Shown here: piece by piece, positions 11,701 through 22,930 of the stretch
How the letters are laid out: each line of letters opens with the position of its first letter
How positions within the stretch are numbered: position 1 is the first letter of the stretch
Program-made: the position numbers and the translations under genes
The notes under the pieces: model-generated
Database searches by the model: none
What the model was told of the DNA's origin: nothing
Seen by the model: the letters and a program-made list of their open reading frames with translations, nothing else
Assembly: GCF_000189635.1 (NCBI RefSeq)
Contig: NW_002475926.1
Location: 1 to 64,000, forward strand
Reading direction: 5' to 3'
DNA from: Tetrahymena thermophila SB210
Lineage: Eukaryota; Ciliophora; Oligohymenophorea; Hymenostomatida; Tetrahymenidae
Length of the DNA: 64,000 nt

Positions 11701-14666
11701 ATTCAGCAAAGGATATAAGGTTTTAGCATTATTTAGTTCGGATAATTTGAGGTGTGCAAGTCTCTTTAGTCTCTAACTTTAAATTTCAGGAAGTAAATTG
11801 TTTTGATCAATTAACCTGTAAGTATAACAAAATTCATATAATAAAATAGCATGCTTAAGTCTAACAGAGACTACATAAAAGATGAAACAATTAAGAGCTT
11901 AACAGATTGCTTAAAAGGGATGCAATTTTTGAGATAATTAAGTCTTAATCTGAAAAAGTAATTAATTATTTTTATATTTTGCTAAAAATACAAAATTAAT
12001 TATAAAAACCTAATAATCAAATTAGCTGGGGTAAAAAGAATGAGTATATTACAGATTAGTCACTCATTTACATTAAAGAATTCTTGTAGACAAATAAAAA
12101 TCTTAAACTATTTGATATAAATCTTAAGAACTGGGAATAGTCTTCTATTAAATCAATAACTGAATTCATCGAAGCAATAAATCAACAGCAAAAGTTGTAA
12201 ACATTATGGTTGAACTTAGCAAAGTATTTTTTATTATCTCTATAAATATTAATTCTAATACTTATGTTACTAATTTAAAGTTGGGGTGTTTTCAATAGCA
12301 CATTAGTAGGAGATGCAATAGAGAAAATGCTAGAAAAAAACGGAGAATAGATATAAAACCTTAAAATAAACTTTTCTAAGTACCTTAATAATTAATTATA
12401 TTCATTGATACATAATTTAATATTCTCAAATATATAAAAAGATCATACAAGCTACATTAAAAAAATGTTTCAGATAGCAATCTTATTAAATTATTTAGAA
12501 ACATCAGCAAAAATAATGATTTAACAAGTATTCATCTTAATCTATCAAAGTAATTTTTTTACAAATGTTATGAGATATCAATTAATTTATTAATATAAAG
12601 CTGGGGTCAAAATAACGAATCAATCACTGATGATTGCTTAGATGGATTTAAATAAATCTTATCAAAAAAAAAACTAAAATCACTCACTCTCAAGATAAAA
12701 AAGTAACATTGCATTTTAATTTTTTAATTTAATAATTTTTTCTAAAAAAAGTTGGGGATGTGAAAATAATCGAATTACAGATTCTTTTATCCCGAATTTG
12801 GTATCTCAAATATCTAACTTAAACGATATCGAATATCTCTATTTAAACTTTTCAGGAATGGGATAATTTATTTCAGATAACAAAATAGGAAATTAAGAAG
12901 CTATTTAACAATTAGGAGAATAGTTGCTGAAATCAAAAAAGCTAAAAACTATAAAGTTAAATATGAACAAGTAGTTATTTTTATTTGTTTTAAATTAAAA
13001 ATCTCAAAAATAAATATAAAAAAGTTGGAAAACTGAAAATAGCGAAGACTGTTTATTTGATATATTCAAATAGCTGTAAAAAAGACCTTAACCTTAAGAA
13101 ATACAATTATCTTTAGCAGGGTAATTAATTAAATTTATTTTCTTCATTTCTTATTAGTAAAAATATGATAAATTTTCATTCATTTAATAAATAAATTTCT
13201 CTTTGTTTAAGTTTTACAACAATTTTGCATTTAGTTTGTGACTATTTATTTTTATTTCAAATCTTGAATTCAAATATATTTTAAATTTAAATAATTAATT
13301 GATAAGTTAAATTTATTTGTTAATTTTAAAAAATAAAAAATAGTTGGTTTCAAAGCAAAGATAAAATTTCTAGAAAGTAATAAGAGAATGATTAGTAGCA
13401 GATTGAATCAAAAGCTATTTAGAAACTTAATTTCAATTTCTCAAAGTAATTTGATTAAAATTCTAATTTATTTACTATCAATCAATTTTTTTATACTTAA
13501 AGTTGGATGAGCATTACCTAGGCAATTTAAGCTTAGAATATCTATTTCAATATGTTTTAATTAGAGAACATGATAGATTTAACTCTCGATTTCTCTTAGT
13601 AATTTACTTTTTATTAATAACTATTTAATATATTTAACTCAAAAAATTCTAAAACAAAGACTGAATAATCTGCAGGATAATTTTGAATCTGAGCTGATTG
13701 TTTTACTATCTAACTTATAGGAGTTATAAAACCTTAAATCACTAGATTTAAATCTTTCATAGTAAATTTTTATAAATGAAAACTTAGATTAATTCATTTA
13801 AAATAGTGATCTAAGCTAAGATTTGGATATTTCAAGAAACTTGAAAATACAATTAGAACAATGCTTAACTAAGCTAATTTAATTAGAAACTCTCAAACTG
13901 AATTTAAAAGGGTAAGCAAAATTTCTTTAGTTCATAAATAAACTTATGAATCTTTAAATAAAAGGTGGAAATTTAAAAATTCAGATATATAAAATGAAGT
14001 TATAGAACACATCTTTTTAGGTATATCTCGCCTTATCAAAATAAGAGTACTTAAGATTAACATGGATAAGTAATTTGATTTATACACTCTTAAATTTTAA
14101 ATTATTTATTTTATAATAAAATTAATTCTTTAAATTTAACTTTTTTGGAATTTTTAAATTTAAAGTTGGAACTCTAATACTGATATTAGCAAGGCAAACT
14201 TCGAAGTATTTAGCAAAAATTTAAAAGATTTGAGAATATTATCCAAGATTTACCTTAGCTTTGAGAAGTAATATTTATTTAATTATAAAATATATAGTTT
14301 TAAATATACATTCTTTAACTATAAGTTGGTATTAATAATCAAATAAAATTTCTAATACTTCATCTCCTCAGATCACAAAACAATAAAATGAAGATTAAAT
14401 TGCCTCTTACTATAATTTCTTAATAGAAAAACTTTTGGAAATAATAAATAATGCTAAGTTGCTTGATTACTTTTATCTAAATTTACAAAAGTAAATAAAT
14501 AAATAATTTCATTTTTAAATTAGCTTACTTATTCTATTAAATTATTAAATAAAGCTGGCCATTTATCAACAAGAAGCTGCTTAGTTAATTAAAGAATAAT
14601 TTGGGAGACATGAACATACAACATAAGCTAGTAGGAAAGCTTTTTAACAATTACGCTGTTTTATGA
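2738..14666 (+). CDS. Giant protein kinase with MORN-like motifs and leucine-rich repeats
   Basis: About 3167 codons in 29 exons, with one continuous frame and TGA only at the end. Residues 1-1170 are Q/N/S-rich. A Ser/Thr kinase domain follows at about 1170-1490: Gly loop IGRGSYGLVLK, beta-3 Lys in AIKVQ, catalytic loop HRDIKTDN, DFG, then GTQTYLSP where APE is usual. Two or three MORN-like units (YEGYWSKDLPHGQGKF, YEGQFYKGVFHGKGEI) lie near 1530-1600. From about 1650 to the C-terminus are LRR-type repeats. Introns in the first part: 3296-3544, 5184-5266, 5357-5429, 6549-6625, 7075-7136, 7834-8157, 8551-8627, 9284-9341, 9760-9828. I considered a separate gene starting near 11360, but the TGA at 11208 lies inside a 153-bp intron and the repeat pattern continues across it. 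The motifs support an active kinase; its substrate is unknown. Confidence 0.8.
11111..14666 (+). repeat. LRR exon array: one repeat unit per phase-2 exon
   Basis: C-terminal part of the giant kinase gene. Introns: 11045-11110, 11204-11356, 11462-11526, 11635-11693, 11793-11849, 11958-12025, 12224-12280, 12380-12441, 12550-12600, 12703-12751, 12971-13024, 13121-13343, 13446-13502, 13599-13659, 13912-13964, 14070-14165, 14268-14325, 14491-14554. All 18 are phase 2. Most internal exons are 93-108 bp (31-36 codons); a few hold about 1.5 to 2.5 units. In 12 cases the acceptor is followed by one base and then TGG, so the unit starts with Asn/Lys-Trp, then x(3)-N-x-x-I-T/S-D, and ends in L-x-L-x-L before the next intron. 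At 12132 the same Asn-Trp junction occurs without an intron, as if one had been lost. Confidence 0.8.
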
Positions 14667-15111
14667 TATTTTGACTTTGAAAAAAAGATTAATTTTTTTA
14701 ATAACGAAGAAAATGAATTTACAATAAAGAAAAATTATTAATGAGAAATATTTCAACAAACAAAAATCTATAAATTAGTAAAATAAAAGGAGTTTGGAGT
14801 ATAAATAAACAATAAATAACCAAAAATTATTTCAAATTAACTTTATATACAAAATTAACTTATAATAACAATGGCTCATCCATAACAAAATTTGGTTAAA
14901 TTAGTCATATTAAAATATTAAAATGTATTAGCAATTGCTAAGAAAATTGATAAATAATAAAATTTCTTTTTGCCATCTTTAATCTTTCTTGTATATCAAC
15001 AAATTATTATTCTACTAAATTAATTTTTAGATAGTTCTATCTGTATTTATATTTTCACCAAAACATATACAATTAATTACCTATTAATTCAATTTTCTAT
15101 TTCTCAGTCAA
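14667..15111. other. Convergent intergenic spacer
   Basis: 445 bp between the 3' ends of the giant kinase (plus) and the next gene (minus). It is AT-rich with no open frame of note and presumably holds both polyadenylation regions. Confidence 0.6.
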
Positions 15112-17308
15112 TCAATCATCATCAACATAATAATACTTACTTTTTTTATTTTTTTATAGTCTAATTCTTGGATCTTGTTGCTTTTTTTCTTTTTCTTTCC
15201 TTTGAATCAAAGCATTTAAATTATTTAAAATATCTTATTTCTTTTTCATTTCCTATTTAATTATTTTCTTTTAATCTTTTAATTACTAAGCTTTATCTAT
15301 AACAGCCATAATATTTATATTTTCGTGATGGAACTGTTCGCATGTCTGTATTAGTTTCCCCATTCCCTCTCTTAGTATCTCTTTTTCATTTTCTTCATCA
15401 TTTAGCATTATGCTTGAAAATCTATCTTGGTTAGAAGCTGAAAAAAGACTCTACATACTTCCTCTCTCTTCGTTATTTTATAGCTATCTAGATCTTAAGC
15501 TGTGTCTAGAAGAATAGTTATAGTTTACTTATATTTAAAAAAATAAATAAATTCTTAAATTTAATTAAATTTCAAATGAAATTAAGCAATAATTTTTTAA
15601 TTCATTTTTTTGGTCATATTTCCATTTTACAAAATATATCTGGCTTCCTTTAAAAAATAGCATGTGAAAAATCCAAAAATATTTTTATTTTTTTCTATTA
15701 AATTTTTTACAAATATACTAAGCTGCTGATCTTAAAGAATAAATCTTAATTAGAAAATAAAGTATATATAAAGAAAAGCTAATTAAATTAGTAATAGAAA
15801 TAAAATTAGTTAATAAATTTACAGTTTTAAATAGAGTAGGGACTTTCGAATTTGAAATTTTTTTAGTTTTTAAGATTGTTCATTTATGATTAAGATCTTT
15901 AATGCTTCATTTTTTATGTTTCCTTCAAAAGGTTATGCTTAACTTATTAATCTTGAATCATTTCTTTATCAGTTTTTGAAAATCTTTTTTGATCAATTTC
16001 TTTAACAACTTAGAGGTAAAAGTCAAGAGTGGCATACTAATTTTTTTTTTTATTTTCTTACTTTGCTAATATTTCTTTCATTTGTTCTTCAAAGAATGTT
16101 AAAGCTGGTTTTTAATCTAAACTTATTTAGCTTGAAGACTTTCTTATTCTATGCTATCCATTATTAGCTTATTATCCTGCTAGAACAGAAATATTTTCTG
16201 ATGTGTTAAGGATTGATCCAGTTCTTTCGCTTGGAGTTTGATTTATATTACTTTAAATTTCTTTTTATTAGTTCTATTTGGATATAGTTTAAAAATTTTG
16301 TAGTTTTTCAAACTCTTTAGGTCCTTTTATTATTTTTTAAAATAATTATTCTTAGTTTTTGATGGAAGCATTAGACTTGAATTCATTGGAAAAACTATTT
16401 ATTCTTCTAGATTAAAAAGGAGATATTAATTTATGCCTTTGAATAATAGAATTATTTTGAGCTTGTCCAAAAGTACTGATATTAGTTAAATTACTATTTT
16501 TAATACTTGAAAGATTATTTAAAGGAGTATCTTAACTATTTGAATTACTGATCTTTTAGCTGTGTGAAATAAACTCAGATGTTGCATTAGAATCTTTTTT
16601 TTTAAATTCATCTAAAATGAAATCCTCATCAGCATTTTTAATAAATTTATCCATAAAATAATTATTAAAATTTTCTAATAGCTGCGGAGTTGGTTCCATT
16701 TTTTTCTTATGCTTCAGTTAATCTAAGTCATTTTTTACTTTAGACCTTTTAATGATATAATCATAATAATTTTTGCTCCAAAATTAGTTTGTAAGAATAA
16801 TTCCATTTGATTTGTTAGAATTCAGTCTTTTATATTCTTAATAAATTATTTCATCATTTGTATCTTAATTATTATTCGATATATATTTTATTCTGTTCAT
16901 TTTTTGTTCTATTTTTTCTAATAATGCACTTTTTACATCGTCTTTATTTTTAAGTAGCTTATCACCATCTTTAACAAAGGCTTCAAAAGTTTTTTTTCTT
17001 TGAAAAAATCCATTTTCTTTAATAAATGGAGGAACATTAACTGCATTGGTGTAAATATTCATTTTATTCATAGAATTTTATTTAAGTAACTTAGGAGTAT
17101 TTTCTTGTACATTACTTTAATTACTCTCAAATTTATTACGTGAGGTACTTCTAAACAATTACCTCTCATTATTATCAGGAGAATAAACAACTTCTTATGT
17201 TTCCCTTCTAAATTTAACTGACATTTTTTTATGTAGCCTATCTGTGACAGGTTAATATCCAACAAGTTTGTTAGAGTCAATACTATCTTGTAATTCTAAA
17301 TTCATCAT
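15112..17308 (-). CDS. Unrecognised 633-residue protein with C-terminal coiled coil
   Basis: Read on the minus strand from two consecutive ATG codons (17308-17303) to TGA at 15114-15112. One intron at 15528-15822 (295 bp, phase 1) was placed because the frame closes otherwise; its acceptor is the least certain junction. The protein is basic and hydrophilic, rich in N, S, Q and K. It has a helical stretch near residues 85-115 (FEAFVKDGDKLLKNKDDVKS) and a strongly charged helical C-terminus (KEKEKKQQDP...YYYVDD) that could form a coiled coil. No signal peptide or membrane segment is visible. An A11 run near residue 400 stays in frame. I do not recognise a family. Confidence 0.75.
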
Positions 17309-18586
17309 GAATAATTTTTATTATTTTTACTTTTTTTGCCTTAAATAAATAATAATGATATTAAACCTAATTTTGTTATGATTTTGAAAAAAATTCTAAA
17401 TTAAATAAATATTAGTAACCATTAATTATTCAATATATTTTAAGTTTTACATTAATTTTGTGAAGTATTTAATTAAAATTAATTAGCAAAATAACATGCT
17501 AAATTAAATTATCTAAATCTGCATATTTTACTAATAAAATACTATTGTCAATAAAAAATTTCATACTCTATTTAGAACTGAATTAATTCACTTCTTTTTT
17601 ATTTTCATAACATACATTCTAATTTTATAGTTAAAATTTTAGAAATAATTTAGTGATTAAATTTTTAAAATGTGTTTTTTACTATTTAACTATTTCCACC
17701 AAGTATTTATTTTAATAATTTACTTACTTTTATACTTAAATCTACAATTTAATTCATTAATAAATCGTTTTATTAAAAAACTAAGTACAGTAAATTAAAT
17801 ACAAATTTATTTATGAAATTTTTAAAAGTAATTTAAATTTCAAAAAAAAATTTTTTAAATTATTTAAATTTTAATTTTCTTTGAATTCTTGCATTTTATA
17901 AATTTTAAAGTTAAAAGATAAATTTTTTTCATCATTTTTTTAATTTTAAGCATTTCTTAAATAATTATAAATTAACACCTTGTTGATATTTATGAATTAA
18001 TTTTACAATTTTTTCAAAATCTTATCAAAATCAAACTTTATCAACTTAACTTCAAAATAAAAGCTGAAATCAACAATATAAAATTAGTTAAATTTATAAA
18101 GTTTATTTTGGTTATGAACTAAAAAAAGAAAGATTCTTTATCATGATTTAAAATATATTATATTTTTTGCTTTATTAATTTATTTATTTGTTGACAGAAT
18201 ATTTGTAATTATATTTAAAACATTTTAATTAATTGAATTTCTTCATAAAAGTCAAATATCATGATCAAATTAAAAAATTTTTTAAATTAAATTCTGAAAG
18301 ATAAATTTTGGAGTGATAAATATATTTAATATTCTATTTGATATTATATCAAGACAATTATGATGAAAATAAATAAACATATTAATCAATTTATTCTAGC
18401 TACCTTTTCAGTAAAAAATAACTATCTATTACAATATTGAATTTTGTAAGAAAAGGTTTTGATAGTACATCTATTTACGATGATTCAGTTTATATATTAT
18501 ATTTATAGATAAATAATTAATTCTAAAAAACAATAATTATCATTTGATTTGAAATTAAAGCATAAATTGATTAATTAATAATTAAA
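17309..18586. other. Divergent promoter spacer
   Basis: 1278 bp of very AT-rich DNA between two divergently transcribed genes. It has long homopolymer A/T tracts and no coding frame I can defend. It must contain both 5' regulatory regions, but I cannot point to a specific element. Confidence 0.6.
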
Positions 18587-19726
18587 ATGGATTAATAAAA
18601 AACAACTTTTTAAGATGAATTGAGTTAATTTGATATAATGCTAAATGAGTTTGAAAATGAATAAGAAATATAAATGAAGGGAGTGTTATTAGGTCAACTA
18701 CATAAGAAATATAAATCAATTTGCTAACTTATAGAGAAAGAAATTAGCACAATTGATATGCGCAGAATGAGATCTGCATTAAACCCTAAATATGAAAAAT
18801 TAAAACTGTTAGAAAAAGAACTTCTAATTGAAGCTGATTTATTTTTTTTCTAAAATTTGTTAAAAGATTTTAAAGTTAAATCTTGTAAGTTTTACTAAGT
18901 CAAAGGAACTCAGGAAGAAATGTCTGCTTGCTTTAAAAAATTTTTTATAATTTTAAATAGCATATCAGATTTAAGACAGATTAAACCTGAAAATTAAAAC
19001 TTAGTCAGCAGGGTTCAGAATTTATTCAAAGAATATGGAGATGAAATCAAAAAATTTTAATAGAAATTCTAAATGGATATTAAAGCTTTTTAGTAGTAAG
19101 AATAGGAAAGATAAAATAAAGATAAAAAAAACTAAAACTAAAGCTTTTCATCCCAAGATTCTGCAGAAGATATCGATGAAGAAGAAGTAAGCTAAATTCC
19201 TACTATTCTAAATTAAGGTAAACATAAAAAAAATAATGGCTCAGTACTAGAAAATATTCATTTAAGTAATGATAATCCTGAAGAAGATCAGCATTAATTA
19301 TAGGAACTAAAGCAATAATTGTAATAAGAGTTAATATAGAAACAAAAATAATATCTAATGACTGAAGAGTAGATATAAAAAGAAATTTAAGAAGAAATTA
19401 ATTAAATTTGTTAAGATATAAATACTATCAATGCGATGATGAGTGAGATAGCTAGGCTTGCTCATAGTCAAGATTAACATTTTGAATCTTTAGAATAATA
19501 AACTGAATAAACTTTACAAAATGTAATTGAGGCAGAAAAAGATTTGCAAATAGCTAGTTAAGAATAGGTCAAATATCGTAAAAAAGTGTTCTCTCTATCT
19601 GGAGCAGCTCTAGGTGGTGGTTTAGGATTTTTTGTTGGAGGCCCTATAGGATCTGCTTTAGGAGCTACTGTTGGTACTACTATAGGTAGTGTTGTGGGTT
19701 CAGCATCTTCAAAAAAAACATTTTGA
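18587..19726 (+). CDS. Syntaxin-17-like Qa-SNARE with glycine-rich membrane anchor
   Basis: A single exon of 379 codons. The N-terminal 230 residues are helical and Q/E/K-rich, as in a syntaxin Habc region. A SNARE motif spans about 265-330 (EINQICQDINTINAMMSEI ... LAHSQDQHFESLEQQTEQT), with a Gln in the expected ionic-layer position of the SQD segment. After the basic YRKK stop, the C-terminus is not an ordinary hydrophobic anchor but a Gly-rich segment (GAALGGGLGFFVGGPIGSA, then GATVGTTIGSVVGS) ending in SSKKTF. Human syntaxin-17 has the same arrangement, including a GGPIG core in a glycine-zipper hairpin, and it acts in autophagosome-lysosome fusion and at ER-mitochondria contacts. The SNARE call is solid. 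Orthology to STX17 is inferred from the anchor and needs a tree. The lack of introns is unusual for this window. Confidence 0.82.
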
Positions 19727-20251
19727 AAAGCAAAAAGAAAAAGAGTTTAATAAACAATAAATAATAAACAATAAATTACTTTATAATTAATATAATATTA
19801 AATAATATTTATATAAAAATAGATATATAATAACTAAAATGTAATATTAAAATTGCTTCATTAATTTTTAATTTAAGATTGCAATCTTGTTATGTTAAAA
19901 TTGTTTCCATTTTAAAAAATATATATTAAATATTCAATTATTATTATATCTTTCTCTCTAAAATTAATAAAAGAGAGTTTTAAAGTAATATTTATTTAAT
20001 ATAAAAGGTAGCCTTAGATGCTTTTAAAATAATTAGATATAAGCCATTTTGTTTACCTGAGTTATCTTTTTACATAAAAGAAAGATAGAATATATTTCCA
20101 ATTCTTGATTTACTTTTTTATTAAGAGTTATTATTAGAAAAAAAATTAATACTTGCTTCCAAATTTAACAGAAAAATTGATTACTGTACTGCATTCAATT
20201 TGATTTTTTTATGATAAAGATTTATTAATTTTTAAATAATATCAAAAAATT
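19727..20251. other. Intergenic spacer
   Basis: 525 bp, AT-rich, between two plus-strand genes. Nothing beyond 3' and 5' flanking sequence is apparent. Confidence 0.6.
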
Positions 20252-22169
20252 ATGAGTAATTAACTATTTTCAGGGTTTGCCTCACAACACTAAGAATCTT
20301 TTTATAATAAAAATGTAGAAGAACTGCTTTTCTTAATTTCTGAAACACTGATTATTTGCTTCAGAAAAAGTTAATCATTTGAATAGAAAATTTTAGTCAA
20401 TTTCTCATTTCAATATTTAATAAATAATAAATAGAATCAGTTGATCTTTAAAGATTTCAAAAAAAGTTTCATTAAATATACATTTAGTTAGTTAGATTAG
20501 AGTTAAATAAACTAGCCTAACCAAAATATTCGGAATCTGTTTAAGAAATAACTTCATACTTTATTTTTGACAAAGGAGGATGTGTCTCTAGTTAGAGTAA
20601 AAGAGTAAGAAATATTGTTTAAACAGCGCAAATATAAATCAAATAAATTATTTATAAGGAAGATCATTAAAAATAAATGAATAAGTTTATGAACAGCAAT
20701 AAAAGCATATTAGAGGAGAGTTATAATTTTTAGTCCTTAAAAAAAGTAATAAAATCAGCAAATAATAATCTATCTTTCCAATAATACTTATATCATTTTA
20801 TATTTTTAACAGGAAGGTATATCATTAACTCTAAGTTAAAGGAGGAGTAAGTCTTCCTTTTCAAAATTATCTCAGTAAAATAATCAATAAAAGGAGAAGA
20901 ATAATTTGGGAAATTCAAAAGTGTTAAGAAACTATTCCTATTCGTCTATTTAATCTCCAAAAAGAAACCATAGAACCCAATTGCCTTCTACTAAATTTGT
21001 AAGCAGTTTTAAACTTATAAGTTAATTAAAAACTTGAATATGTGTAATTAATTACAGATTGAGTCGCCTAGATAAAAGAAATCTAACTTACTTAGAAGCT
21101 CTTCAATTTCACTTTAAAACGACAAATCTGTAAATGTCCAAATAGATATTCATGATAAGAGAATATAAGTTAATAAGAGTGCCTAAAATAGTCATAGGGC
21201 AGAAAGAGTAAAAAATATTAAAACACGCCAAGAAGAATATAATTATGTCAACTAAAAGCTTTTACAATAAAATAAGAATATTTATTCTAAATAGGCAATA
21301 ACAGAATCAAAGCAACCTTACTTGATATAGCCTCATACTTAAACCATAAATACTTCTTATAATCCAACTCTTGAATCATAGTAAATATTTTATTATTAAC
21401 TAGTACTTATCCAAAAATAATCTTAAACTTTTTTACATATTAATCTATTACAATTAATAAATTTTAATATCTTGTTATTTAGAAATAAATATGAATTTTT
21501 AAAGTATTTTTTGTTTTAATTGTATCTCTATATTAAATAAGATCATAGGATTTCATTAAAGAATTTAACAATATACCTAAAGAAAATAATGTTGGGGGTA
21601 AAGCATACTTAGATATTTATAAACAGTCTCTAAATGTTAATATTTAATTGTAAGACCAGGTATAAGAAAACAAAAACTAAATCAAAATAAATCAAAAAGC
21701 TAGTTTACTACGTAATATAGCAGCTGCTAACAGTGTAGATAAAAAGAGATCAAATTCTCCATACAAGCTTTAAAATAGCCTTATATCTAAAAATGTTTTA
21801 ATAGGAAATAGAAGATATTCTTCATATTAATCTAATCTTGATGTTATTTCAAATAATACATAGCAAACATAAAATACTATTTAATCTAGAGCTCAAACAC
21901 AAAGAGGTGAACCAAATAAGTTACAATTAAATAATATAAAAATTCCTTAGATGCAGTATTAAAACACTAAAATTTTAAATAGTATATAACTCATTAAAGA
22001 AGATAGAAAAGCTTAAGGAGTTTAAGGAGGTAAAAAAGCTATAATTATTAACTAAAACAATTTAGTTAATCATCAATATAGACCTAATATTGATAATTTG
22101 CAATATAAAGAGAATGAATAACCTCCTTAGATGTAATATTATACAGTTGAAAATAAGAAAAATTTATGA
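20252..22169 (+). CDS. Unrecognised 522-residue basic protein
   Basis: Five exons with introns at 20597-20658, 20746-20812, 20999-21057 and 21381-21541, giving 522 codons. The first intron (62 bp, phase 0) is needed to join two overlapping open frames: the first frame meets TGA at 20678, and the second has no ATG of its own upstream of 20677. The N-terminal 115 residues look folded and helical (NVEELLFLISETLIICF, ILVNFSFQYLINNK). The remainder is basic and rich in S, N, Q and R, with several RS-type patches that could be phosphorylation sites. There is no signal peptide. I do not recognise a family. Confidence 0.72.
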
Positions 22170-22930
22170 TGGATGATACAAATGAGATCTAAATGATAAT
22201 TTATTTGGTTGTTTAAAATATAATAATTATCATGCGAATAAGGATCAATAAAATAATTAAATGTTAAATCTTTTAATTAATTAATTTTAACATATCATAT
22301 GCTTATTTGATTTTAAAAACATTAAGAAAATTATTTTTTGAAAGAAATATGCTCTATTTTTTGATTTTAAGAGCCAAATTTTGAGATATATATAAACAAA
22401 TACAAATTTAATAAAGATTGTAAAAGATTGTTAAAAATTTTTATTAATTTTATGTTTGAGATATAAAAAATTAAAATAAATAAATTATTTAAAAATTTTC
22501 AAAATAATATTTTTTGATTAGTTTAAACTTATCTTAATAAGAATATATTAAATTTAATAGCTTTTATCTTTAGTAATATAAATTAATTTTATTTTAAACT
22601 GATACATTTCACTAAATTGTATCAATTATAATATAGAATATATATAAGTGCTAATTAATAATAATTAGATTGAATAGAAATTAATTAGTTAAATTAAATT
22701 TGAATAGATAGTTAGTTTAATTAAGTTCGTATTTTTAAAAAAATTAATTTAATATATTTTTGTTAGAATATGAAACATTAAAAACAAACAAAATAATAAG
22801 TATTGCTTTGTTTAATAAATATTAAAATATAAGTTAGTTAGCTAGTTAGTTAGTTAGTGTTATTTAAAATATGTTATTTTTTATTTAGTAGAAAATTGGT
22901 AATTTATTTCAAGAAAGTAATGCATGCGTT
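22170..22930. other. Convergent spacer with GTTA microsatellite
   Basis: 761 bp between two convergent genes. It is AT-rich, with an imperfect (GTTA)n run at about 22832-22859. No gene seen. Confidence 0.6.

Noticed and set aside
16031-16055. 25-bp mini-intron around an A-run in the gene at 15112-17308
   Set aside because: The frame stays open through the run and the stretch is far shorter than the introns seen elsewhere in this window.
20677-22169. Independent gene starting at ATG 20677, overlapping the previous TGA
   Set aside because: A 62-bp GT..AG intron (20597-20658) joins the two frames cleanly; overlapping genes are unlikely here.
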